From NCBI GenBank assembly GCA_937900575.1, contig CALCEI010000015.1, positions 1-5,648 on the forward strand: a DNA stretch of 5,648 nt. The letters run 5' to 3'. Below the pieces are notes generated by a model. It was not told the DNA's origin. It ran no database searches and saw only the letters and a program-made list of their open reading frames with translations. Both the position numbers and the translations under genes were made by a program. This stretch comes from an uncultured Clostridia bacterium (GTDB taxonomy: Bacteria > Bacillota > Clostridia > Christensenellales > UBA1242). Positions 1 through 5,238 of the stretch are shown in pieces (position 1 is the first letter of the stretch; the number at the start of each line of letters is the position of its first letter).

Positions 1-2
1 TT

Positions 3-551
3 TTAACCTTTTCTTGTAAAGAAATTTAAAAATTTTGCAAAATTTAATGTTATTGCATCTGCATGCTCAATGGCAACACGCTTAAACATTGCTTTGCCAA
101 ATATGGTAAGCCCGGCAATCAACGCTGCCACCAAACTTGGAATAAGGATGTTTAAAAAACTTGCTCCATCAATTACAATTCTTGCAACAATTCCTGCACC
201 GGCAGCACCAGATAAAACGCCACAAACGTCACCAATAACGTCGTTGCAAATTGAACTTACTTTTGCAGCATTTTTTACAAGCGCCAAGGCCTGTTTGCTA
301 CCTTTAACTTTTCTTGCTGCCATGGCGTTAAAATTTTCTTCACTGCTTGATGCTACTGCCAAGCCAATCATATCAAACAAAATTGCAACAGCAACAAACA
401 CAACAATAACAACAACTGCAACGGCAATAACCGTATCTGCAAGCAAAAATTCGCTAAGCAAACCAAAACCAAAAGAAAGCACCACTGATATAAGCAAAAT
501 TATCAGTGGCCACATGTTGTTTTTAGATTTTTTAACATTATTATTTTTCAT
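3..551 (-). CDS. oapA: OapA-like OLE RNA-associated membrane protein
   Basis: A complete 182-residue integral membrane protein. Four hydrophobic segments are visible at about residues 14-37, 40-67, 109-127 and 132-151. Between the second and third is a conserved-looking soluble stretch (about 68-108) with the FNAMAARKVKG and KNAAKVSSICNDVIGDVCG motifs, and the C-terminal tail is basic. Relatives are often labelled Mg2+/Co2+ transporter CorB in Clostridia, but the protein lacks the CBS and CorC domains of true CorB. Size, four-helix layout and position directly downstream of a large structured RNA match OapA. OapA is known from Bacillus halodurans to bind OLE RNA as a dimer, hold it at the membrane and influence Mg2+ and alcohol tolerance. 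I chose ATG at 549-551; an in-frame TTG at 570-572 would add seven residues but lies in a hairpin. The assignment to OapA rests on motif memory and context, not on an alignment. A generic CorB-like membrane protein is the alternative. Confidence 0.78.
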   Translation of the reverse strand: MKNNNVKKSKNNMWPLIILLISVVLSFGFGLLSEFLLADTVIAVAVVVIVVFVAVAILFDMIGLAVASSSEENFNAMAARKVKGSKQALALVKNAAKVSSICNDVIGDVCGVLSGAAGAGIVARIVIDGASFLNILIPSLVAALIAGLTIFGKAMFKRVAIEHADAITLNFAKFLNFFTRKG

Positions 552-573
552 ATTTCCATTGCCAAACGGCAAA
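552..573 (-). promoter_or_regulatory. hairpin and weak RBS before oapA
   Basis: On the minus strand TTGCC (572-568) and GGCAA (563-559) form a 5-bp hairpin with a GTTT loop. A weak GGAAA ribosome binding element (557-553) follows, only about three bases before the ATG at 551. No U-tract follows the hairpin, so it is not a terminator. Transcription should run from the RNA gene into oapA. The hairpin could be a processing boundary or could limit ribosome access; this is inference. Confidence 0.4.
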
Positions 574-586
574 CTAAAATCAAATT

Positions 587-1154
587 ACGAAGGCAACACC
601 TTGGGTAAACCTTGCGGCATAAGGTTCGGTTGGATTTCCCAATTTTGCACTTTGCCGTTACCAGCAAAGCAGTTTCCTTTTACGCAAAACCTTGCACCGA
701 ATCGCCACTTAGACCACACTATAATCCCCATAGCGTCTCGCAAAAGCAAACAGTCTAGAAGTTTTCCTTGGCAACATTTGTTAAATTTAGCTTTATTTTG
801 CTAACATAGTTTCATAAGCAACTCAAACCAATTTTGTGTACTTTAAAACATGGTCAAGTTGTCGCTTAATTCCCATATGTCAACTCAAAGCAGGCTACAC
901 TGCACGTAACTTTCGCCATATGCAGGTTTATGCATCTAACATACATATTACTGATGTAATTGCCTTGTTAGGTCTCCGCGAAAATTGGGTTTACGCTTAT
1001 ATGCCATTATAAGTCCCCCAATAATCTTAACTTCCAGCACAAGCCCCGGTTTGGGCAACCAAAGCCAGCACCAGAAACTTCATAGTTTTGCCGGCGATGC
1101 TTATTTCGGCATCCTCATTTAACATAGTTGACTAGAATACTGCGCCTTCGTGAT
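587..1154 (-). ncRNA. ole: OLE (ornate large extremophilic) RNA, candidate
   Basis: A ~570-nt non-coding transcript read from the strong promoter at 1189-1161. No convincing ORF lies on this strand. The ends pair: ACGAAGGC (1151-1144) with GCCTTCGT (594-587). Further stems seen by eye, minus strand, are: GATGC/GCATC (1113-1109/1100-1096); ATTGGG/CCCAAT (1022-1017/989-984) enclosing CTTATA/TATAAG (1013-1008/1001-996); ATTAC/GTAAT (960-956/951-947); ATGTAT/ATGCAT (946-941/935-930); an 11-position helix 925-915/910-900 with a GAAA loop and one A-C mismatch; TAGAC/GTCTA (757-753/714-710) around ACGCTAT/ATAGTGT (736-730/722-716); TTCGGT/ACCGAA (701-696/630-625) around GTTTTGC/GCAAAAT (690-684/648-642); and CTTTGCTG/CGGCAAAG (669-662/657-650) with a GTAA loop. 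OLE RNAs are about 600 nt, occur in Firmicutes, and usually sit just upstream of oapA, as here. I did not match the published consensus base by base; another large ornate RNA class such as ROOL is the alternative. Confidence 0.78.
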
Positions 1155-1160
1155 ATTATT

Positions 1161-1189
1161 ATATTATCATAATATAAAAAACTTGTCAA
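1161..1189 (-). promoter_or_regulatory. sigma-70 promoter of the OLE RNA
   Basis: On the minus strand a perfect -35 TTGACA (1189-1184) is followed by a 17-base A/T-rich spacer and a -10 TAATAT (1166-1161). Start of transcription is expected near 1154, three bases before the 5' arm of the closing stem at 1151. It lies only 12 bases beyond the uppP stop codon, and no terminator is seen between, so uppP readthrough may also feed the RNA. This is the best housekeeping promoter in the window, which fits an abundant RNA. Confidence 0.85.
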
Positions 1190-1201
1190 GTTAAGGTGCA
1201 A

Positions 1202-1951
1202 TCAGTAAAAAATTGCCAACACCAAACTTAACACAATAAGGTAGATTGCAAAATAGTATAATTTATTGTTTTTAACAAGTTTAAGCATAATTTTTATGGA
1301 TAATATTCCAAAAATAAAGGAAGTGACAAGCACAACAAACAACGGCAACCATGCAATTGTAATTTGAAGTTTAATAACCTTTATTGTTTCGTAAACTGCA
1401 CTTGCCAAAATTATTGGTATACTCATCAAAAAGGAAAAATCCAATGCTTGTTCCTTTTCAACACCACACAAAAGTCCACAAACAAGCGTGGACCCACTGC
1501 GTGATACCCCTGGGAGCAACGCACATCCTTGGCTCAAACCCATAAGGAAGGCAGATTTTTTGTTAACAACCCGTATGCCGTCCTTTTTTAAATCTGCAAC
1601 AACAAGTGCAACGGCAGAAAGCAAAAATCCCCAAATTAATGTTTTTGTGCCAAAATTTGCTTCCAAAAAGGAATTGAACAATAGAACAATTAAAACAGTT
1701 GGAATTGTTGCAATAATAAGGTGCAAGTTTGTTCGGTTAAATGGGTGAATAATCAATTCTTTAATACGTTTTCTATAACAAAACAACACGGCAAACAACG
1801 TGCCAATGTGTGCCACAATGGAAACAAGCATAAGGTTATCCACATCAAGCAAAGAACCAAACAAAACAATATGCCCACTGGAAGAAACGGGCAAAAATTC
1901 GGTTATTCCTTGAACAAATCCAATCAAAATGTATTTTAGTAAACTATTCAC
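1202..1951 (-). CDS. uppP: undecaprenyl-diphosphatase UppP (BacA family)
   Basis: UppP removes the terminal phosphate of undecaprenyl diphosphate at the outer face of the cytoplasmic membrane. This recycles the lipid carrier for peptidoglycan and other wall polymers, and high levels give bacitracin resistance. The 249-residue protein carries both family signatures: GFVQGITEFLPVSSSGH at 11-27 (QxxxE with E18, and the serine-rich loop ending in H27) and LPGVSRSGST at 146-155 (R151 being the expected catalytic arginine). Hydrophobic segments fill the rest. The length is slightly below the usual 260-290, but both ends look complete. The start is GTG at 1951 with AAGGA (1965-1961) nine bases upstream. 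It is divergent from ychF and directly upstream of the OLE RNA and oapA on the same strand, a setting that fits the isoprenoid/envelope links of OLE loci. The identification is firm. Confidence 0.95.
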   Translation of the reverse strand: MNSLLKYILIGFVQGITEFLPVSSSGHIVLFGSLLDVDNLMLVSIVAHIGTLFAVLFCYRKRIKELIIHPFNRTNLHLIIATIPTVLIVLLFNSFLEANFGTKTLIWGFLLSAVALVVADLKKDGIRVVNKKSAFLMGLSQGCALLPGVSRSGSTLVCGLLCGVEKEQALDFSFLMSIPIILASAVYETIKVIKLQITIAWLPLFVVLVTSFIFGILSIKIMLKLVKNNKLYYFAIYLIVLSLVLAIFY

Positions 1952-1970
1952 TTGAAATTTTCCTTAAATT

Positions 1971-1998
1971 AGTATATTATTATTACATATTAAATTAA
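1971..1998 (-). promoter_or_regulatory. possible uppP promoter
   Basis: On the minus strand a good -10 TATACT (1976-1971) has a poor -35 candidate TTAATT (1998-1993) 16 bases upstream, about 20 bases before the GTG start. The region is so A/T-rich that such matches arise by chance, so this is only the best candidate in the gap. Confidence 0.3.
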
Positions 1999-2011
1999 GC
2001 ATCAAATTTTG

Positions 2012-2034
2012 GCTTAAATTAGAAAATTTTAAGC
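2012..2034. repeat. A/T-rich inverted repeat in divergent promoter region
   Basis: GCTTAAA (2012-2018) and TTTAAGC (2028-2034) form a perfect 7-bp inverted repeat around a 9-base centre, 26 bases before the ychF start and about 60 bases from the uppP start. It could be an operator for either divergent gene, or chance in A/T-rich DNA. No clear ychF promoter could be picked nearby. Confidence 0.3.
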
Positions 2035-2059
2035 AAAAATTGAATTAAAAGGAAAATTT

Positions 2060-3154
2060 ATGAAATTAGGAGTTGTAGGCTTGCCAAATGTTGGCAAAAG
2101 CACATTGTTTAACGCAATAACAAAAGCAGGGGCAGAAAGTGCCAATTATCCTTTTTGCACCATAGAACCAAACGTTGGTGTTGTGGATGTGCTTGATGAA
2201 AGGTTAAATGCTTTGGCTGACCTTTATCACACACAAAAAGTTATTCCAGCACAAATTGAGTTTGTGGATATTGCAGGGCTTGTTAAAGGTGCAAGCGAAG
2301 GTGCAGGCCTTGGCAACAAGTTTTTAAGTCACATAAAAGAAGTTGACGCCATTGTTCATGTTGTGCGTTGTTTTAAAAATGATAAAATAATTCACGTTGA
2401 AGGCAGTGTTGACCCAATGCGTGATATTGATACCATCAACTTGGAACTTATTTTGGCAGATATTGATACGGTTACAAAACGTATTGAAAAAATTCAAAAA
2501 GTTGTGCATGGTGGCTCGGCAGATTTGGCAACCAAAAAGGAATTTGAATTGCTTACCGAGATTTTGGAACTTTTAAAGTACCAAAAACCAGCAAGGTTGC
2601 TTAAATGTGACGCAGAAGAAAAAAAGATTGTGGATTCCTTCTTCCTTATCACTTCCAAGCCAATAATTTATGTTGCAAACACAAGTGATGAGTTGGACGA
2701 TTTCCAACGTGAAAATATAGAAAAAATCAAGCAAGTTGCTGCAAGTGAAGGTGCCGAAGTTGTTGCTTTGTGTGCAAAAACGGAAGAAGAACTTGTAAAC
2801 ATGCCAACCGAAGATAGGGAAATGTTTAAGCAAGAACTTGGCCTTGATGCAAGTGGTTTGGATAAACTTATTGTGGCAAGTTATCATTTGCTTGGTTTAA
2901 TCAGTTTCATAACGGCAGGGGAAAAGGAAGTGCGTGCATGGACAATCCGCCGTGGCACACTTGCCCCACAAGCAGCAGGCAAAATTCACACTGACTTTGA
3001 ACGTGGCTTTATCCGTGCTGATGTTGTTAAGTATGATGATTTAATAACTTTAAGAGATTATAACTTGTGCCGAGAAAAAGGCAAAGTTGCAAGTGTTGGT
3101 AAGGATTACGAAATGCAAGACGGCGACATTGTCATCTTCAAATTTAACGTTTAA
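2060..3154 (+). CDS. ychF: redox-responsive Obg-family ATPase YchF
   Basis: YchF (human OLA1) is a universally conserved Obg-family P-loop NTPase that prefers ATP. It associates with ribosomes and is linked to translation quality and oxidative stress responses. The 364 residues match the family length. Visible motifs are the P-loop GLPNVGKST (7-15), NYPFCTIEPN switch I (29-38), the DIAGLVKGASEGAGLGNKF G3 region (70-88), and ANTSDE at 206-211. The last replaces the canonical NKxD guanine-specificity motif, as expected for an ATP-binding YchF. A central helical insertion lies at about 130-195 and a TGS domain at about 280-364, with AGEKEVRAWTIRRGTLAPQAAGKIH-type core residues at 286-310. The ATG has AAAGGA (2048-2053) six bases upstream. 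It is monocistronic, ending in a strong terminator. No anomalies are seen. Confidence 0.97.
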   Translation: MKLGVVGLPNVGKSTLFNAITKAGAESANYPFCTIEPNVGVVDVLDERLNALADLYHTQKVIPAQIEFVDIAGLVKGASEGAGLGNKFLSHIKEVDAIVHVVRCFKNDKIIHVEGSVDPMRDIDTINLELILADIDTVTKRIEKIQKVVHGGSADLATKKEFELLTEILELLKYQKPARLLKCDAEEKKIVDSFFLITSKPIIYVANTSDELDDFQRENIEKIKQVAASEGAEVVALCAKTEEELVNMPTEDREMFKQELGLDASGLDKLIVASYHLLGLISFITAGEKEVRAWTIRRGTLAPQAAGKIHTDFERGFIRADVVKYDDLITLRDYNLCREKGKVASVGKDYEMQDGDIVIFKFNV

Positions 3155-3181
3155 AAAAGAGCAATTTGATTGCTCTTTTTT
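3153..3181. terminator. bidirectional intrinsic terminator, ychF/xre
   Basis: A-rich arm 3153-3164 (AAAAAAGAGCAA) pairs with 3170-3181 (TTGCTCTTTTTT) around a 5-base loop. It gives a GAGCAA-core hairpin with a T-run on either strand. It overlaps the ychF stop codon and lies five bases beyond the convergent xre stop, so it serves both genes. Confidence 0.88.
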
Positions 3182-3186
3182 CATAT

Positions 3187-3390
3187 TTATAATTCAATTC
3201 CAGCCAAATAATCAATGGTAACATCAAAGAATTTGGACATTGCAATAAGTTTGGATAGAGTAGGTTCACAAATGTTGTTTTCCCACAAACTAATAATTGA
3301 TTTTCCAACCTTTAATTGTTTTGCAAGTTCAATTTGACCAATATGTTTTTCTTTCCTTAAATTTTTTAATCTTTCTCCGAATGTTTCCAT
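3187..3390 (-). CDS. Xre/Cro-type HTH repressor
   Basis: A small 67-residue protein made almost entirely of one Cro/C1-type helix-turn-helix domain. The five-helix pattern is recognisable: FGERLKNLRKEKHI (4-17), QIELAKQLKV (19-28, first HTH helix), KSIISLWENN (30-39, recognition helix with the common S-x-WE motif), PTLSKLIAMSKFFDV (43-57), then IDYLAG. Such single-domain Xre proteins bind short palindromes as dimers and usually repress neighbouring genes and their own. The ATG is at 3390, with only a weak GGGA (3404-3401) ten bases upstream. It is convergent to ychF and divergent from the membrane protein/lipoprotein operon, with two operator-like palindromes between. Likely role: autoregulated repressor of that operon, inferred from layout. 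The ligand or inducing signal is unknown, and no sensor domain is present. Confidence 0.9.
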   Translation of the reverse strand: METFGERLKNLRKEKHIGQIELAKQLKVGKSIISLWENNICEPTLSKLIAMSKFFDVTIDYLAGIEL

Positions 3391-3400
3391 ACTTATATAT

Positions 3401-3416
3401 TCCCATAAAAATGAGA
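3401..3416. promoter_or_regulatory. operator-like site O1 (imperfect)
   Basis: TCCCA (3401-3405), six A/T-rich bases, then TGAGA (3412-3416): one mismatch from the perfect palindrome of site O2. It lies 10 bases upstream of the xre start codon and overlaps its only ribosome-binding-like element. Its centre is 29 bp from that of O2, close to three helical turns. Expected role: autorepression of xre and cooperative binding with O2. Confidence 0.6.
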
Positions 3417-3423
3417 AAAATAC

Positions 3424-3452
3424 TTGCTTTCCCAGTAAAATGGGAGTATAAT
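3424..3452 (+). promoter_or_regulatory. promoter of membrane protein/lipoprotein operon
   Basis: A -35 TTGCTT (3424-3429), 17-base spacer and perfect -10 TATAAT (3447-3452) put transcription start near 3459. A strong GAGGGAG ribosome binding site (3463-3469) and the ATG at 3474 follow. The spacer is almost wholly occupied by operator O2, so a bound Xre dimer would exclude RNA polymerase. Confidence 0.82.
3430..3445. promoter_or_regulatory. operator-like site O2 (perfect palindrome)
   Basis: TCCCAGTAAAATGGGA: a perfect TCCCA/TGGGA inverted repeat with a 6-base centre. It sits exactly within the -35/-10 spacer of the downstream operon. The same half-site and spacing recur at 3401-3416, and the repeated unit can be extended to an imperfect direct repeat beginning ATACTT (3389 and 3420). 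Probable binding site of the adjacent Xre protein. Confidence 0.72.
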
Positions 3453-3473
3453 GTTTTTAATTGAGGGAGTAAT

Positions 3474-4505
3474 ATGGATGGTTCAGCTGTTTTAGAATTA
3501 GGGATAAGTTTATTATTAACAATTTTTGTGTATTTATTTTTTCCTCTTACATATATCATAGGAGAAGGTAAGGTATCAAAGAAAAAGGGGACAAAATATG
3601 CATTGATAAATTCAATAGTTTGTGCCATTATATTTTGTGTTGCTAGAGCAATTATTAGTGGTGGACGCACAATAGTGTCAAGTTTAGCTCCGGCAGTTTT
3701 ATATTATTTTATTGCTAAATTGATTTTGATTGATCCTTCTTTGCCAGATGACAATGATGCGACATCTCCAAAACATAATAAATGTTGTCAAAAATGTGGT
3801 ACATTACTCAACGGAGACAGGATATGCCCAAATTGTGGTGCAGATAATACAAAATTAACAAATTTGACGCAATCTGTCTCGGTTATAAAAAAATTGCAAT
3901 TATCCACTATAATTATTTCGATATGTCTTGCAGTCTTTGCTATTGTTTATCCAATTGCGATAAATGCATCTGCAAAGAATAGAATTCCACAGTATAGCGA
4001 AGCTAATACTTCAACATATTTAACGAATCTTGATGAAAATAAAGTTGTTTATTGCGAGATTGTAGATGATTATAATTATCTTTATATGAATGAAAATAAT
4101 GAAATCAAGCTTTATAGATTTTTTAACAGGACCATGTATAATTCTAGTGGTAATGTAATCTCCGGCAGAGCGACTAGCAAAGAGTTAAAGACTTATTTTA
4201 AAAACAATATATATTCTGGTAAACCAACAGCAACTTATATTATGCCGGCGGTACTACCAATAGGATTATCAATTGGAGCAGTGGCCATTATTGTGATGAT
4301 AATTATGATTATTACCATTCATAAAATAGCAAAAGAACAAATTTTTCAATTAAAAAGAAGTGATCCAGAATTTAAAAAGTTGTTTAATGACTATAAAAAA
4401 GAAGAGATCAGTAAAGAAAATTATAATAAAAGCACCAAGGATTTATTTTCTAGAAAGATTGTTAAAAATAATAAATTCTTTTCTGTTTTTAAAATATTTT
4501 ATTAG
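3474..4505 (+). CDS. zinc-ribbon membrane protein with SHOCT-like tail
   Basis: A 343-residue protein of unknown function. Order of parts: hydrophobic segments at about 6-30, 43-61 and 66-86; a zinc ribbon with C105-x2-C108 and C118-x2-C121 (CQKCG...CPNCG); a single hydrophobic segment at about 141-163; a polar, Asn/Tyr-rich domain at about 165-250; a further strong membrane segment at about 256-282; and a charged tail. In the tail, FNDYKKEEISKENYNKSTKDLF (304-325) resembles the short SHOCT-type oligomerisation motif. If the ribbon is cytoplasmic, the 165-250 domain would lie outside the cell. The start has a strong ribosome binding site. It is first gene of an Xre-controlled pair; the next gene begins 10 bases after its stop. 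Codon choice (many AGA, ATA) is unlike ychF and suggests acquired DNA. No enzymatic motif was recognised; a scaffold or sensor is only a guess. Confidence 0.85.
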   Translation: MDGSAVLELGISLLLTIFVYLFFPLTYIIGEGKVSKKKGTKYALINSIVCAIIFCVARAIISGGRTIVSSLAPAVLYYFIAKLILIDPSLPDDNDATSPKHNKCCQKCGTLLNGDRICPNCGADNTKLTNLTQSVSVIKKLQLSTIIISICLAVFAIVYPIAINASAKNRIPQYSEANTSTYLTNLDENKVVYCEIVDDYNYLYMNENNEIKLYRFFNRTMYNSSGNVISGRATSKELKTYFKNNIYSGKPTATYIMPAVLPIGLSIGAVAIIVMIIMIITIHKIAKEQIFQLKRSDPEFKKLFNDYKKEEISKENYNKSTKDLFSRKIVKNNKFFSVFKIFY

Positions 4506-4515
4506 AGGTTAGCAA

Positions 4516-5238
4516 ATGAAAATACTAAATAAAAGTTTAACAACCATATTAATTATATTCTTTACATTTATGTTTGTAGCGTGCAATACAGAATTTAATC
4601 CGGAGATTGTTTTATCTGATGAACAACAAATTATTTATTCTCAAGTTGAAGAATATGCATTGTCTTGTAGCGAATCAGAGTTGAAAGATTATACATTACA
4701 CCAAATTAAATCGGACATAAAGAAATCTTCCAATGATAAGTTAGATTTAGAATTGTCCATTGCGAAACTAAGAATAGACAAATTGATATTAAAAGACAAG
4801 TTGGATGCAGATATTTTAAGCAAACAAATGACGGCTGCAAAAAATAAAACTGAATATAAAAACAAAAGAGACAACATAACAAATAAATATTATGGGACTG
4901 AATCTTCTTATAATTATGAAATAGCAAATCTCAATAATATAATCAGTCAAGCTTATGCTGATTATAAGAAAGAATGTAATAGCCTTAATGGCTCAAATTT
5001 AGGCACAGGATTTATAACAGAATACAAAAGACAAGCATATCAAAAATACCAAAGTATTTCTTCATCTTGTAATGTACAAATTTCCCAATTAAAAACTCAA
5101 TGGCAAAACAAATTAAATTATGATAATTATAATAAATTATATAATGAAGTGGATGCCAAGTTAGAAAAAGACATAGAGTCTTTACAAAATAAATATCAAT
5201 ATGAACATCGAAAGAATACTTCAAACACAAATTCCTGA
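4516..5238 (+). CDS. coiled-coil lipoprotein, 3' end doubtful
   Basis: A 240-residue predicted lipoprotein of unknown function. The N-terminus is a signal peptide: K2 and K6, a hydrophobic stretch 8-21, then the lipobox FVAC ending in C23 (F at -3 is acceptable but atypical). The mature part is highly charged and helical with little hydrophobic core. Likely coiled-coil stretches lie at about 60-115 and 130-235, and Lys, Asn, Tyr and Ser are abundant. It would be anchored on the outer face of the membrane, perhaps touching the outside domain of the co-transcribed membrane protein. AGAGG (4504-4508) overlaps the stop of the upstream gene and serves as its ribosome binding site. The final residues, after about 228, are encoded by DNA that also starts a phosphatase-like frame of different composition. 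The native C-terminus may therefore be cut off and replaced. Confidence 0.78.
   Translation: MKILNKSLTTILIIFFTFMFVACNTEFNPEIVLSDEQQIIYSQVEEYALSCSESELKDYTLHQIKSDIKKSSNDKLDLELSIAKLRIDKLILKDKLDADILSKQMTAAKNKTEYKNKRDNITNKYYGTESSYNYEIANLNNIISQAYADYKKECNSLNGSNLGTGFITEYKRQAYQKYQSISSSCNVQISQLKTQWQNKLNYDNYNKLYNEVDAKLEKDIESLQNKYQYEHRKNTSNTNS
5201..5238. other. composition boundary / possible chimeric junction
   Basis: Upstream DNA is A/T-rich with AAA/AAT/ATA-heavy codons. From about 5235 onward it becomes clearly richer in G+C with CGC, CTC, GCC and CTG codons. The lipoprotein frame ends at 5238, soon after entering the new DNA, and a phosphatase-like frame opens at 5201 inside it. This is consistent with recombination, insertion or a mis-joined contig. 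No repeat, IS end or tRNA was seen at the boundary. Confidence 0.55.

Noticed and set aside
559..586. Intrinsic terminator between the RNA and oapA.
   Set aside because: The TTGCC/GGCAA hairpin is short and is followed by TGGAAATATG, not a U-run.
70..804. A 244-codon plus-strand open frame starting ATG at 70.
   Set aside because: It is antisense to the OapA-like gene and to the 3' domain of the RNA. The residue make-up is that of a reversed membrane gene (runs of Thr, Ala and Ser), and it lacks a ribosome binding site and a family match.
587..1154. tmRNA, RNase P RNA, 6S RNA or a ROOL/GOLLD-type RNA as identity of the large RNA.
   Set aside because: No tRNA-like end or tag frame, no RNase P core motifs, and too long for 6S. 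ROOL has a suitable size but is not expected beside an OapA-like gene, so OLE is preferred; only a covariance scan can fully exclude it.
1488..1939. Two plus-strand frames inside uppP (86 and 72 codons).
   Set aside because: They are shadows of uppP, antisense to its conserved motifs, with no initiation signals.
2324..2887. Minus-strand frames within ychF.
   Set aside because: They are antisense to a complete, strongly conserved gene. Cys/Phe/Asn-rich composition is typical of shadow frames.
3389..3452. Short CRISPR-like repeat, because two similar units of about 29 bp occur in tandem.
   Set aside because: There are only two imperfect copies with no real spacer, and the palindromes coincide with promoter elements, which fits operators.
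3329..3670. A 113-codon minus-strand frame overlapping xre and the membrane protein.
   Set aside because: It covers the promoter/operator region and the opposite strand of a better-supported gene. No ribosome binding site or domain was seen.
4689..5230. Three minus-strand frames opposite the lipoprotein gene.
   Set aside because: They are Leu/Phe/Cys-rich shadows of a Lys/Asn-rich coiled-coil gene.
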